From: SOIA01 sp050116035
GTDB taxonomy: Bacteria > Acidobacteriota > Aminicenantia > Aminicenantales > Aminicenantaceae
Assembly: GCA_050116035.1 (NCBI GenBank)
Contig: JASFPJ010000005.1
Coordinates: 1 to 32,025, forward strand
Reading direction: 5' to 3'
Length of the DNA stretch: 32,025 bases
In this document: piece by piece, positions 1 to 8,356 of the stretch
How positions within the stretch are numbered: position 1 is the stretch's first letter
How the letters are laid out: the number at the start of each line of letters is the position of its first letter
Program-made: the position numbers and the translations under genes
The notes under the pieces: model-generated
Database searches by the model: none
Told to the model about the DNA's origin: nothing
Seen by the model: only the letters and a program-made list of their open reading frames with translations

Positions 1-143
1 CCATAGCATCAGGTATGGGAATCCCGACTTTGGATGGCCTGGGACCGGATGGAGATGGAATTCACGCTGAAAACGAGCATCTTCTCCTTTCATCCCTCAT
101 CGAGAGAACCGCTTTACTGACAGAAATATTGATTCAGCTTTGA
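1..143 (+). CDS. M20-family metallopeptidase, C-terminal fragment (cut by window edge)
   Basis: The first bases read as the last 46 codons of a protein in the frame that starts at base 3 and stops at TGA 141-143. The tail contains GIPTLDGLGPDGDGIHAENE followed by a Ser-Leu-Ile-Glu-Arg helix. This is the conserved end of M20 carboxypeptidase/deacylase enzymes of the glutamate-carboxypeptidase type, where the His after the Gly-rich loop is a metal-site residue. Members are zinc hydrolases that cleave peptides or N-acyl amino acids. The start and most of the catalytic domain lie outside the window, so substrate and localisation cannot be judged. It is on the same strand as the aminotransferase operon but is separated from it by 179 bases, so it is probably a separate transcript. 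Confidence 0.75.
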   Translation, partial: IASGMGIPTLDGLGPDGDGIHAENEHLLLSSLIERTALLTEILIQL

Positions 144-233
144 TTGACTGATTCCCCAAATTTTGCTAATTTAAATTATTGACTTCCACCTGGATTCATT
201 TGAAGTATATTTTCGTTGTTCACCCTGTAAGAT

Positions 234-248
234 TTGAATAATATTCAA
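234..248. promoter_or_regulatory. Inverted repeat in the leader of the amino-acid operon (possible operator)
   Basis: The 179-base gap 144-322 holds no gene. It is AT-rich with a weak promoter candidate (TTGACT at 179, TATATT at 206, spacing 21, too long for a good sigma70 site). Downstream lies a perfect 6-3-6 inverted repeat, TTGAAT-aat-ATTCAA, and then a second short palindrome at 255-267. The position between a possible -10 and the ribosome-binding site would suit a repressor. A repeat this short in AT-rich DNA can arise by chance. Confidence 0.25.
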
Positions 249-322
249 GGCTCATTCTTTGAAAGAAACGTCTTCTTCTCAAAGAGAGAGTCCCATTAAT
301 AAATATCCAAAGGAGGACTCAT

Positions 323-1468
323 ATGATAAAAAAATATTACCTTCTTTCTCCCGGTCCAACGCCCGTTCCTGAAAACGTGCTCGCCGCAGCTGCGGAACCC
401 ATCATCCATCACCGGACTCCAGAATTTTCCGGAATCTTCATGGAAGTCTCAGAGGGTTTGAAGTATGTCTTCGGAACAAAGGAGGATGTTTTTGTCCTGA
501 CATCATCCGGTTCCGGAGCCATGGAAACAGCGGTCATTAACACCCTGAATCCAGGAGACAAAGTGATCACGCTGAACGGAGGCAAATTCGGCGAACGATG
601 GGGAAAAATCTGCCGTGCCTTCGGGGTTGAAGTTAGAGAGATCGAACTCGAATGGGGCGAACTGTTCAGCAAAGAGGAACTCGCTGAGGAATTAAAAGCC
701 AATCCAGAGACAAAAGCTGTGTTCGCCACCCTTTCTGAGACTTCTTCGGGCACAGTGTATGACATCCAGGGATATGGAGAAGTCATGGCTCGAACAGAGG
801 CCATCCTGGCTGTCGACGGAATCTCCGGACTCGGCGCCACTCCCTGCCCGATGGACGAATGGAAAGTGGATATTATGGTTGCTGGCTCTCAGAAATCATT
901 CATGATCCCCCCAGGTCTTGCCTACCTGGCTTTCAGTCCCAAGGCTTGGAATCTAGTGGAAAACTCCACTCTGCCTAAATTTTATTTCGACGCCAAGGCC
1001 TACAAAAAAAACCTGGCCAAAAAGACGACTCCATGGACACCGGCGGTTTCCCTCATTATCCAGCAGAAAAAAGCTCTGGATCTCATCAAATCCGTTGGTC
1101 TGGAAAAACTATTCGAACATCACCGCATTCTCGGAGATGCGACGCGAGCCGGCGTCAAAGCCCTCGGGATGGAGCTTCTGTCTAAAAATCCGGGTAACAT
1201 CCTCACAGCCGTTAAAGTACCGGCAGGAATCGATGGAATTCAGCTTGTTAAAACCATGCAGGGTAAATACATGGCCTACATCGCCGGAGGCCAGGATCCC
1301 TACAAAGGAAAGATATTCAGGATCGCCCATCTTGGTTACATGGGAGGATTCGACATCATCACCGCACTCTCTGCCTTGGAGATGACGCTCTCTGAATTGG
1401 GATACGATTTCGAGAGTGGCAGCTCACTCAAAGCGGCGGAGAGCATCTTAAAGGAGAATTGGGAATGA
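323..1468 (+). CDS. Class V aminotransferase (alanine/serine-glyoxylate or phosphoserine type)
   Basis: A 381-residue PLP enzyme of fold type I. PGPTPVP at 10-16 and HHRTPEF at 29-35 are typical of the serine-pyruvate/alanine-glyoxylate aminotransferase group. SGSGAMETA at 62-70 forms the phosphate-binding region, Asp165 in VDGISG contacts the pyridine nitrogen, and Lys191 in GSQKSF is the Schiff-base lysine. Length matches the family. The start has a strong GGAGG seven bases upstream. Its stop overlaps the ATG of the next gene by four bases (ATGA), so the two are translationally coupled. Because the partner is SerA, the likely job is conversion of 3-phosphohydroxypyruvate with glutamate to phosphoserine, as described for SerC-replacing class V enzymes. 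Alanine:glyoxylate transamination remains possible. Family certain, substrate inferred. Confidence 0.9.
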   Translation: MIKKYYLLSPGPTPVPENVLAAAAEPIIHHRTPEFSGIFMEVSEGLKYVFGTKEDVFVLTSSGSGAMETAVINTLNPGDKVITLNGGKFGERWGKICRAFGVEVREIELEWGELFSKEELAEELKANPETKAVFATLSETSSGTVYDIQGYGEVMARTEAILAVDGISGLGATPCPMDEWKVDIMVAGSQKSFMIPPGLAYLAFSPKAWNLVENSTLPKFYFDAKAYKKNLAKKTTPWTPAVSLIIQQKKALDLIKSVGLEKLFEHHRILGDATRAGVKALGMELLSKNPGNILTAVKVPAGIDGIQLVKTMQGKYMAYIAGGQDPYKGKIFRIAHLGYMGGFDIITALSALEMTLSELGYDFESGSSLKAAESILKENWE

Positions 1469-2370
1469 AAAAAATACTCGTGGCTGACGCCTTAAGTCCG
1501 GATGCACTTGACGCGCTTAAATCCATTCCAGAGTTTGAAGTCACCTTGAAAACAGGGATGGATGAGGATGAATTGGTTAAAACAATCCCTGATTTTCATG
1601 CTGCGGTTGTCCGAGGCGCAACAAAAGTGACCGGCAAAGCCATCGATGCGGCCTCTAACATGGAGCTTATCGTCAGAGCCGGAATCGGCCTGGACAATAT
1701 CGACTTGGAAGCCGCAAAGGCCAAAGGAATCCAGGTGGCCAATACTCCTGCCGCCACATCGATATCAGTGGCAGAGCACACATTCGGCTTGATGCTCGCA
1801 GCCGTCCGAAACCATGGGAAAGCGAACCTCTCGATGAAGGAACACAAATGGGAAAAAAAGCTTCTTTCAGGGACAGAGCTCTACGGAAAAACACTTGGAG
1901 TCATGGGTTTTGGAAGAATAGGCCAGGAAGTCGCCAAACGGGCTCTTGCTTTCGGGATGAACGTCATTGCTTTTGACATAATTGAGGTCCAAACTGACCT
2001 GGATGCGAAACAGGTTTCATGGGAAGAGCTTCTCTCTCAGGCGGATATCATCACCCTCCATCTGCCTTTGACGGATAAGACCAGACACATGATCAGTGAT
2101 AAGGAATTCGCAATGATGAAGGAGGGAGTTATCATCATCAATGCTTCCCGTGGAGGAACTGTGGATGAAAAGGCCCTCAAGAATGCTCTCGACTCTGATA
2201 AGGTCAGAGCCGCAGCCCTGGACGTATTCGAAAAAGAGCCCCCGGATGAATTCTCACTGGTCGATCATCCCAATGTAATCGCCACTCCTCACATAGGTGC
2301 GGCGGCCAAAGAAGGCCAAAAAAGAGCGGGGATGGAGGTTGTCTCAATCTTAAAAGAAAGACTCACTTAA
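1465..2370 (+). CDS. serA: D-3-phosphoglycerate dehydrogenase, short form without ACT domain
   Basis: A 301-residue NAD-dependent 2-hydroxyacid dehydrogenase. The Rossmann motif GFGRIG is at about 148-153. The catalytic set is Arg229 in NASRGG, Glu258 in EKEPP and His276 in TPHIG. ANTPAATS near 92-99 fits phosphoglycerate dehydrogenases rather than glyoxylate or lactate dehydrogenases. It lacks the C-terminal ACT or ASB domain, so serine feedback through ACT is not expected. I place the start at ATG 1465, not the in-frame TTG at 1459, because AAGGAG at 1451-1456 is eight bases from the ATG and only two from the TTG. The ATG overlaps the upstream stop. It would oxidise 3-phosphoglycerate to 3-phosphohydroxypyruvate, the substrate of the neighbouring aminotransferase. 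Confidence 0.93.
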   Translation: MKKILVADALSPDALDALKSIPEFEVTLKTGMDEDELVKTIPDFHAAVVRGATKVTGKAIDAASNMELIVRAGIGLDNIDLEAAKAKGIQVANTPAATSISVAEHTFGLMLAAVRNHGKANLSMKEHKWEKKLLSGTELYGKTLGVMGFGRIGQEVAKRALAFGMNVIAFDIIEVQTDLDAKQVSWEELLSQADIITLHLPLTDKTRHMISDKEFAMMKEGVIIINASRGGTVDEKALKNALDSDKVRAAALDVFEKEPPDEFSLVDHPNVIATPHIGAAAKEGQKRAGMEVVSILKERLT

Positions 2371-2406
2371 GAACCAGAAAAGTATCAGATTGTCTTCGGA
2401 GGAAAA

Positions 2407-3732
2407 ATGGCAGAAATACAACCTTTTAAAGGAATACGATACAGCACTCAGAAAGTCAAAATGGAAGAGGTCATCACTGAGCCCTACGACCGCATTCCGC
2501 CTTTCTTGCAGGAAGAATACTACAAAAGAAATCCTCATAATGTCGTGAGGATAATTCTGGGAAAGGAAGACGACCCTGAGCATCCAGAAAAGGATAAATA
2601 CAAGAGGGCAAAAATCTACCTGGACCAGTGGGAAAAAGAGGGGATCCTTATCCGTGAAAACCAGGAAGCTCTCTATCTGTATAAGCAGGAATTCCAGGTG
2701 AGAAACGAGAGAAAAACCCGGATGGGGCTTGTTGCGCGAGTCAAGTTGGAAGAATTCTCTTCGAGAAAAGTCCTCCCCCATGAGAAAACCTTTCCCAAAC
2801 ATAAAGTCGACAGATTGAATCTCTTGAAGGCAACGAACACAAACACAGGTCAGATCTTCCTTCTCTACAATGACGACAATGACAGCGTTTCTGAAGCCAT
2901 AAAAGGAGCTATGGCAAAAGCCGAGCTGGGAGCTGAAGTGAGAGATGAAGACAATTTCTACCACCACCTGTGGATCATAAAAGACAAGGATGACATCCGG
3001 AGAATTCAACAGGCCATGGCCGATAAAGTCCTGATCATAGCGGATGGACACCACCGTTATGAGACATCCCTGAACTACCAGAAAATGAAAATCGAGGAGC
3101 TCGGAGATGCCAAAGGGAATGAGTCTTTCAACTACATAATGATGACCCTATTCAGGCTGGATGACCCGGGATTGATCATCCTCCCTACCTACAGATTGGT
3201 CAAAGGCCTGGACAAACTGTCTGACCAAGGATTCAATGAACTTTTTAGCTCGAATTTCGAAATCTCTGGAGTCGACTGGTTGGATACTTCAGACCCAACA
3301 GTGCTCGACAAAGTTCAAGAAAAAATCCTCAGCGGAACCCATACCTTTGGAGCCTTCATCCCCCCACTCAATAAGGCATTCATTTTGCGTCTCAAATCAG
3401 AAGATATCCTGGACAGGGAAATATCCGACGAAAAATCCAAAGAATGGAAATGTCTGGAGGTGGCTATTCTCCACTCACTCATAATCGACAAGCTCGAAGC
3501 ATTATCTTCAGAACCTTTTTCTCTGGAAAACAACGTGAGCTACATAAGGAATCTGGAGCAGGGGATCGAAAAAGCTGTCAAAGGAGAGTTTCAGATTCTG
3601 TTTCTCTTGAACCCTGTTTCTCTTTTTCAAATCAGAAAGGTCGTTGAGAATGGAGAACTCATGCCCCAAAAATCGACTGATTTCTTTCCCAAGCTCAAGT
3701 CTGGTTTAGTTATGAATCCTTTGGATGAATAG
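2407..3732 (+). CDS. DUF1015 family protein in a serine operon
   Basis: A 441-residue soluble protein of the DUF1015 (COG4198) family, whose activity I do not know to be established. Visible family marks are the N-terminal FKGIRY and EPYDRIPP segments (7-33), LPHEKTFP at 123-130 and ADGHHRYET at 212-220. The Asp-Gly-His-His-Arg element resembles signatures of the ParB/sulfiredoxin-like fold, which includes ADP- or ATP-dependent free-serine kinases (SerK, SbnI). That likeness is from memory and was not searched. Translation starts from GGAGG four bases before the ATG. The gene follows serA by 36 bases and precedes nifS by 17, so it is in the middle of the operon. From context a role in phosphoserine or serine handling is plausible: phosphatase, kinase or regulatory partner. 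Confidence 0.88.
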   Translation: MAEIQPFKGIRYSTQKVKMEEVITEPYDRIPPFLQEEYYKRNPHNVVRIILGKEDDPEHPEKDKYKRAKIYLDQWEKEGILIRENQEALYLYKQEFQVRNERKTRMGLVARVKLEEFSSRKVLPHEKTFPKHKVDRLNLLKATNTNTGQIFLLYNDDNDSVSEAIKGAMAKAELGAEVRDEDNFYHHLWIIKDKDDIRRIQQAMADKVLIIADGHHRYETSLNYQKMKIEELGDAKGNESFNYIMMTLFRLDDPGLIILPTYRLVKGLDKLSDQGFNELFSSNFEISGVDWLDTSDPTVLDKVQEKILSGTHTFGAFIPPLNKAFILRLKSEDILDREISDEKSKEWKCLEVAILHSLIIDKLEALSSEPFSLENNVSYIRNLEQGIEKAVKGEFQILFLLNPVSLFQIRKVVENGELMPQKSTDFFPKLKSGLVMNPLDE

Positions 3733-3749
3733 ATAATAAGAGTAAAAAA

Positions 3750-4910
3750 ATGGTTTATCTGGATAATAACGCGACAACTCCTGTAGATCCTGGAGTCGCG
3801 GAAAAAATGTCTCAATTTCTCAAGGAGCATTTTGGAAATCCATCCTCTCTCTATCCGATCGGCAGACAGGTCAAGGAGATGATCACAGAGGCCCGTGAAA
3901 CTGTGGCCAAAGCAATAGGAGCCAGCCGGACTGAGATCGTCTTTACCGGATCAGGCTCTGAAGCCGATAATTTCGCTATCCGTGGAGTCATGGACGCCTT
4001 TCCCGAAAAGAATGAATTCATCACCTCCACCATCGAACATCCGGCAGTCCTAGAGACAGCCAACTACCTTGAAAAAAAAGGGATTAAAGTCACCTATGTT
4101 CCAGTGGATAAATTCGGGATTGTGGATGTCAACTTCTTAAGCGATGCCATCACTCCCCGCACAGCGCTCATCTCCATCATGCTGGCCAATAATGAGATCG
4201 GAACCATACAGCCAATCGAAGAGATCAGTCAAATTGCCAAGGAGAAAGGGATTCTGTTTCATACCGATGCTGTCCAGGCTTTCAGTAAAATGGAAATCAA
4301 TGTCAATAAACTGGGAGTGGATCTTCTCTCGATCTCAGCTCACAAAATTTATGGACCCAAGGGAGTGGGTGCCCTCTACATCCGGAAAGGAACGAACATA
4401 CGGCCTCTGATTTACGGTGGACACCAAGAACGAGAGATGAGAGCCGGGACAGAAAACACTGCTGGAATCATCGGGCTGGGAGAGGCGGCTCGGATTATTA
4501 AAGAAAAAGGAGACAAGGACAAAAAACGAATTGATAAATTGGCAGAGAAGTTGAAGAAAGGAATCGAGGACAGCATCCCCAAGGTGAAATTCAACGGTCA
4601 TGAAAAGAAGAGAATAAAGGGAACTCTCAATTTTGCCTTTTTCGGTCTCGAAGCCGAGGCTATCCTCCTGGCATTGGCTACAAAAGGAATCTATGTCTCG
4701 ACAGGTTCGGCCTGTAGTGAGGGCGGAGAGGATGTCTCTCACGTTCTGGATGCGATCGGTCTCAAACCCGAGGTCGCACGCTCATGCATCCGATTCTCAT
4801 TAGGACGGTTCAATACAGAAGAAGATATCGATCTTGTCTTGAAGGAACTTCCGGATATTGTGAATAAGCTCCGCGAGATATCCGCACTCGACATCGACGA
4901 AGACGACTAA
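3750..4910 (+). CDS. nifS: Cysteine desulfurase, NifS/IscS group
   Basis: A 386-residue class V PLP enzyme that removes sulfur from cysteine as an enzyme-bound persulfide for Fe-S clusters, thiolated tRNA or cofactors. It begins with the signature MVYLDNNATTP. His97 in the IEHPAV segment, Asp173, Gln176 and Lys199 in SISAHKIYGPKG build the PLP site. Cys322 in STGSACSEGG lies on the mobile loop and is the persulfide cysteine, with the long loop typical of group I enzymes. The acidic tail ALDIDEDD is unusual. It is the last gene of the aminotransferase-serA-DUF1015 operon, and no iscU, iscR or nifU lies next to it. It therefore probably supplies general sulfur transfer, linked to serine-to-cysteine flow. 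The Shine-Dalgarno is weak, which suggests dependence on upstream translation. Confidence 0.92.
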   Translation: MVYLDNNATTPVDPGVAEKMSQFLKEHFGNPSSLYPIGRQVKEMITEARETVAKAIGASRTEIVFTGSGSEADNFAIRGVMDAFPEKNEFITSTIEHPAVLETANYLEKKGIKVTYVPVDKFGIVDVNFLSDAITPRTALISIMLANNEIGTIQPIEEISQIAKEKGILFHTDAVQAFSKMEINVNKLGVDLLSISAHKIYGPKGVGALYIRKGTNIRPLIYGGHQEREMRAGTENTAGIIGLGEAARIIKEKGDKDKKRIDKLAEKLKKGIEDSIPKVKFNGHEKKRIKGTLNFAFFGLEAEAILLALATKGIYVSTGSACSEGGEDVSHVLDAIGLKPEVARSCIRFSLGRFNTEEDIDLVLKELPDIVNKLREISALDIDEDD

Positions 4911-4957
4911 AAAGAAACCGAGCCAGCTCTTATTCCCCCAATTCCCTATCCCTCATT

Positions 4958-4984
4958 CACTCGTTATTATCAAAAGAATGAGTG
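4958..4984 (+). terminator. Possible rho-independent terminator after nifS
   Basis: CACTCGTT at 4958-4965 can pair with AATGAGTG at 4977-4984 (eight pairs, one G-U) around an 11-base loop. ATTTTC follows, then a run of seven T at 4996-5002. The stem is weak and the T-run is offset by about 12 bases, overlapping the end of the convergent DUF4416 gene. It is the only stem of this kind between the two convergent genes. Confidence 0.3.
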
Positions 4985-4988
4985 ATTT

Positions 4989-5534
4989 TCAGGACTTTTT
5001 TTGACTCTGGATCTGAGAAAGGTAGATACGTCTCACATCCAAAAAGAATATCTGGTAACCTTCGGTTTCAAAATCAGGGTAAGTCCAGCTTAGCGTCCGG
5101 ACATCATTCTTGCCGAATAGTAACTCCAGGTGGGCATAAATACCGTGCTGGAGAGGAATCCGATGGGCAAAATCCTTGGCTGTAGCCATGATTAAAGACG
5201 ATGCAGTCATGTAGCCAGGATCAAGGTTGACTATTCTCTTCCCGGCTTTCAATTCTTTCTTTATCTCTTCTTCGAGAGCATTCGTCCGTATCTTGATCTC
5301 GCCAAGGCTCTCAGGAAATACGAGGTTGTGGAAGCTCACGAATTTCCGTTTTAAATTCTGGCCCATCTGTTTTTCATAATAATCCGTAAAATCAAACTCG
5401 AAAAATTGGCTAGTCAAATCCAGGGCACCATAGAGTTCGACAAGACGCTCTTCGGCCCTCTTGAAAAACCTCTCCTCAGAAGCAATAATCCCGCAGATGA
5501 GCTTGACAGGTGAAAAAGGCTTTGGCTCGGTCAT
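4989..5534 (-). CDS. DUF4416 family protein
   Basis: A 181-residue soluble protein with no signal peptide or membrane segment. The pattern fits DUF4416: an opening PVKLICGIIAS, a central FFEFDFTDYYEKQMG, the conserved NLDPGYMT near 103-110, and an ending TYPDFETEGYQIFF. No biochemical role is known to me. It converges on nifS with 78 bases between the stops. It is the last of four minus-strand genes, 112 bases after the patatin-like gene, and could be read with it. The start ATG has AGGA close upstream. Confidence 0.8.
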   Translation of the reverse strand: MTEPKPFSPVKLICGIIASEERFFKRAEERLVELYGALDLTSQFFEFDFTDYYEKQMGQNLKRKFVSFHNLVFPESLGEIKIRTNALEEEIKKELKAGKRIVNLDPGYMTASSLIMATAKDFAHRIPLQHGIYAHLELLFGKNDVRTLSWTYPDFETEGYQIFFLDVRRIYLSQIQSQKKS

Positions 5535-5646
5535 GATCCTGTCTTCTCAGTGTATTCAGCTTAAGAGTTTTTTTCAAGATGAGGGGTGAGAAGCCTATCT
5601 CTTTCTGATTGATTTATGGTCTCTATTATCAATATAGGTGAGCCAA

Positions 5647-6522
5647 TCACCGAACTAGTTTCCTGACTACATCCAAGTTTTTACTCGCTGCCTGTTCTCC
5701 CTCCTCTATTAATTCCTCAGGAGAAGAAAAGTCAAAGATATCGACATCCAGGTCAACACGAATGACAAAATCCGCATCCTTTATCTTATCGATTGTCGTG
5801 TTCACAGCCATGGTTTCGACCATCCTCTGGATCAGTTGGAATGTACTTTTTATCTCTTGAGTTGAGACTTCTTTAAGAGGTCTATGGATGTCCACAAGGA
5901 CTGTCTTTTCGGCGCCCAGCTTTTTTGCCGTTCCGACTGGAACATTATTCAATACACCTCCATCCACAAGGAGCATATCGTCCATCCTCACAGGCTCAAA
6001 CACAACTGGAAGGGACATTGTCGCCCGGAGAGCTTTATAGAGTTCACCTTTCTCGAAAACCACCTCTTTTCCAGATATCAAATCGACTGCATTGCAGGCA
6101 AATCTTATCGGCAGGTCTTCTATGCAGACCTCCCCTACCGTTGCTTTAAAGTGTTCCTCCAGCTTATCCTCTTTATCCTGCCCAATCTTTCTCTGAAGTC
6201 TGGTTCTGTATGCATCGAGCAGAAAAAATTCTAAGATACTATGAGGTCTTCTGGGAAGAAACGGAAGGTTTGGTCTGTCGATGAATTGATCCAGGTTCAA
6301 ATCTTTCATTATTTCTTTCAGCTTCATTGGAGAAAAGCCGAAGGCAAACAGCCCTCCGATTATAGCTCCCATGGATGTCCCCACGATCACATCCGGAGAT
6401 AATCCTTCTTTCTGGAGGATATCGAGAATCCCGATGTGAGCCAGTCCTCTCGCGCCTCCTCCCATAAGAACGAGTCCCCATCGCTGTTTTTTTAACCGGA
6501 AAATTCTCGTTAATTTTTTCAT
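5647..6522 (-). CDS. Patatin-like phospholipase (RssA/bacterial patatin group)
   Basis: A 291-residue serine acyl hydrolase of the patatin fold. The oxyanion hole GGGARG is at 21-26, the nucleophile elbow GTSMG at 48-52 with Ser50, and the second half of the Ser-Asp dyad is Asp187 in LLVDGGVLNN. All three elements are intact, so it should be active on phospholipids or acyl esters. There is no signal peptide, so it is cytosolic or peripheral on the inner membrane. A GGGGTGAG ribosome-binding site precedes the ATG. The upstream neighbour resembles a glycerophosphodiesterase, which would act on a product of phospholipid deacylation, so a shared membrane-lipid turnover role is plausible. The minus-strand gap to that gene is 141 bases. 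Confidence 0.9.
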   Translation of the reverse strand: MKKLTRIFRLKKQRWGLVLMGGGARGLAHIGILDILQKEGLSPDVIVGTSMGAIIGGLFAFGFSPMKLKEIMKDLNLDQFIDRPNLPFLPRRPHSILEFFLLDAYRTRLQRKIGQDKEDKLEEHFKATVGEVCIEDLPIRFACNAVDLISGKEVVFEKGELYKALRATMSLPVVFEPVRMDDMLLVDGGVLNNVPVGTAKKLGAEKTVLVDIHRPLKEVSTQEIKSTFQLIQRMVETMAVNTTIDKIKDADFVIRVDLDVDIFDFSSPEELIEEGEQAASKNLDVVRKLVR

Positions 6523-6663
6523 AAAAAGTACTCACCCCAGAAATTCGATTGATCATGCATCATTTTCACGCTTTTCTCCTTTTCTAAACTTTCGTAACCT
6601 GTTCCCGATGAATACACTCTTCCTTAAGAATCAATCCTCCCTTTTAGCACACCAGAGTACACA

Positions 6664-7479
6664 TTACAGTCCTCTGTGACAGATAAGAGGGCCGGCATTC
6701 TTCCCCCTCCCCTCTTTTCGCACTCCTCGGTAATCCGTGAAAACAAAAAAGTCTTTGAAGGCCATTTCCTCTTCAAAAGTTTGGGCTTCTGTCCCAAGAA
6801 TAAAATCTTCTGTCCTCCAGGATACTATTTTATCCAGAGAGGGTTGAAAAGATGAAAAAAAGCCTCGCAAATAAAGCTTCGAGAAAAGAAGCCCGTCAAA
6901 GCCCATTTTTATGGCCCTTTTTATGTGCTTTTGTAGAGACACGAACATCTGGAAGATTGTCTTGGGATTGTAGTAAGGAAAGTAACTATCAGTGGCTGAG
7001 AAAATGTAGGGAACAATGTGGCATCTGCGCATGCCCTTCACATGAGTTAAAATTTCATCACAGAAAGATATGATGGTGATGTTGTCCAGGTCCAGCCCAG
7101 AATCTGACAATTCTTCAGTGAGTCTTTGGGCTATATTTCTGCGGAGAGACGGGTCTTTTTTGGACCCAAAGGAGGAATCCTCTTTGGCTTCTATCCAGAG
7201 GGTCTTGCCATCCTCGTTAACAAGCTGAGCCATTTGAGGATGATGGATCAACTCATCGAGCGACGAAATTCCCTCTAAATCCTGATAATCCGTGTTTATC
7301 AACCGCTGACCTTGATTCTCAGCATCATGGTGAATGACCAGAACTCTGTCCCTCGTCAGCCTGACATCAAACTCGCACCCATCAAACACCTCAAGAGCCG
7401 CCATAATAGAAGAAAGAGGTTTTGTTTCATCCTTTAGTTTAAACATGTCGATGCGATATTTCGTTGTCAGACTGGTCAA
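6664..7479 (-). CDS. Glycerophosphodiester phosphodiesterase-like protein lacking the N-terminal His-Arg motif
   Basis: 271 codons from a TTG start. An ATG 11 codons downstream (7446) is the alternative. The core resembles the GDPD TIM barrel: FDGCEFDVRLTRD with Glu36 and Asp38, VLVIHHD at 47-52, and LWIEAKED with Glu97 and Lys99. Those are metal and catalytic positions of the family, which hydrolyses glycerophosphodiesters to glycerol 3-phosphate and an alcohol. The first family motif, His-Arg-Gly followed by Pro-Glu-Asn-Thr, is absent. The corresponding stretch reads KYRIDMFKLKDETKPLSS. In-frame extension upstream to the stop at 7531 does not restore it, and neither does the neighbouring frame that encodes MNGVFEGNTAAAQER. 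It is therefore a divergent member, a non-catalytic relative or a 5'-damaged gene. Its upstream gap (7480-7678) shows nothing else. Confidence 0.7.
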   Translation of the reverse strand: MTSLTTKYRIDMFKLKDETKPLSSIMAALEVFDGCEFDVRLTRDRVLVIHHDAENQGQRLINTDYQDLEGISSLDELIHHPQMAQLVNEDGKTLWIEAKEDSSFGSKKDPSLRRNIAQRLTEELSDSGLDLDNITIISFCDEILTHVKGMRRCHIVPYIFSATDSYFPYYNPKTIFQMFVSLQKHIKRAIKMGFDGLLFSKLYLRGFFSSFQPSLDKIVSWRTEDFILGTEAQTFEEEMAFKDFFVFTDYRGVRKEGRGKNAGPLICHRGL

Positions 7480-7678
7480 GGGATAAAGAATACAGTTAAT
7501 AGCCTCTCCTGGGCAGCGGCTGTGTTTCCCTCAAACACTCCATTCATGCGTTTACCTGCCGAATATAATCTGTCCTTTTGCAAAAGGCAAATGCTTTTCA
7601 GTTTCATCACGATTTGAAATATGTGAAGCCAAAAACGCGTGGTATATAAATAAGAGGTTTGAACATTTTGTGGGGGGC

Positions 7679-8137
7679 TTATTGAAACCAGAAGCGCAAA
7701 GCATCTCTAATCGCTAAATTGAGAGGTGTGTTGATGATATAGAACCAGAGCCAGAGTATACCAATAAAGATCAACCACCACATGGATTTGACTCCAATCG
7801 TGACAATCAAATCCTTCTTTCTCTCCTTTTTGGGATCCAACCGAGGATGGAGTATTTTCTCCTCAAGCTGAATCCTTTTCTCTCCGAGTATTGTGGCTGA
7901 AAAATTACTATCGTCCACGCCCTCCTCATAAAATTCTTCGCACGTTAGCTGATATCCCTGTTCCTCAAGTCTGGTTTTCAGTGTTTCGAATTCTTCCTTT
8001 GTTCTGACTTTCATGTGGACAACTTCAACCTTTTGGTCTTCCGGAATAGGTTTCATGTCTTCTTTATCAAAAGTTGAAAGGAATTTTCTGATTTGACCGG
8101 CAACAGCCTTGTCGATTTTTCGTTTGATCTTTAGCAT
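7679..8137 (-). CDS. Small protein with one C-terminal membrane region, unknown function
   Basis: I take the start at ATG 8137 (MLKIKRKIDK), which has AAGGGAAAG just upstream. The longer reading from 8257 adds 40 residues of no obvious character. The 152-residue product has a charged soluble part, including a Val-Val-His-Met-Lys strand and an acidic EEFYEEGVDD segment. It then has basic KKERKKD and a hydrophobic segment rich in Trp (VKSMWWLIFIGILWLWFY) near the C-terminus. This suggests a tail-anchored inner-membrane protein with its N-terminal part in the cytosol. I do not recognise the family. It is divergent from lctP, with about 220 bases between the starts. Confidence 0.6.
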   Translation of the reverse strand: MLKIKRKIDKAVAGQIRKFLSTFDKEDMKPIPEDQKVEVVHMKVRTKEEFETLKTRLEEQGYQLTCEEFYEEGVDDSNFSATILGEKRIQLEEKILHPRLDPKKERKKDLIVTIGVKSMWWLIFIGILWLWFYIINTPLNLAIRDALRFWFQ

Positions 8138-8356
8138 CTTTCCCTTTTTTTGACCTATATCACAGGAAAATTTTGTTGTCAAAAGTGTCACCAATGTTTC
8201 TGAACGAACATAAAGAGATGTCCTGCTCTTTGCAGAATTGATTTGACATAGAGCCATGCATGTTTTATAAAATCGGGGAATTTATCCAAGTCTATCATAG
8301 GGACAGAGCTATTCGTATACTTGACTGGATAAACACCGAAAACGAAGATTCTTGAT

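Noticed and set aside
2350..3054. 234-codon open frame antisense to DUF1015
   Set aside because: It is a shadow of the real gene: DUF1015 has a strong ribosome-binding site and conserved motifs, and the antisense product shows none.
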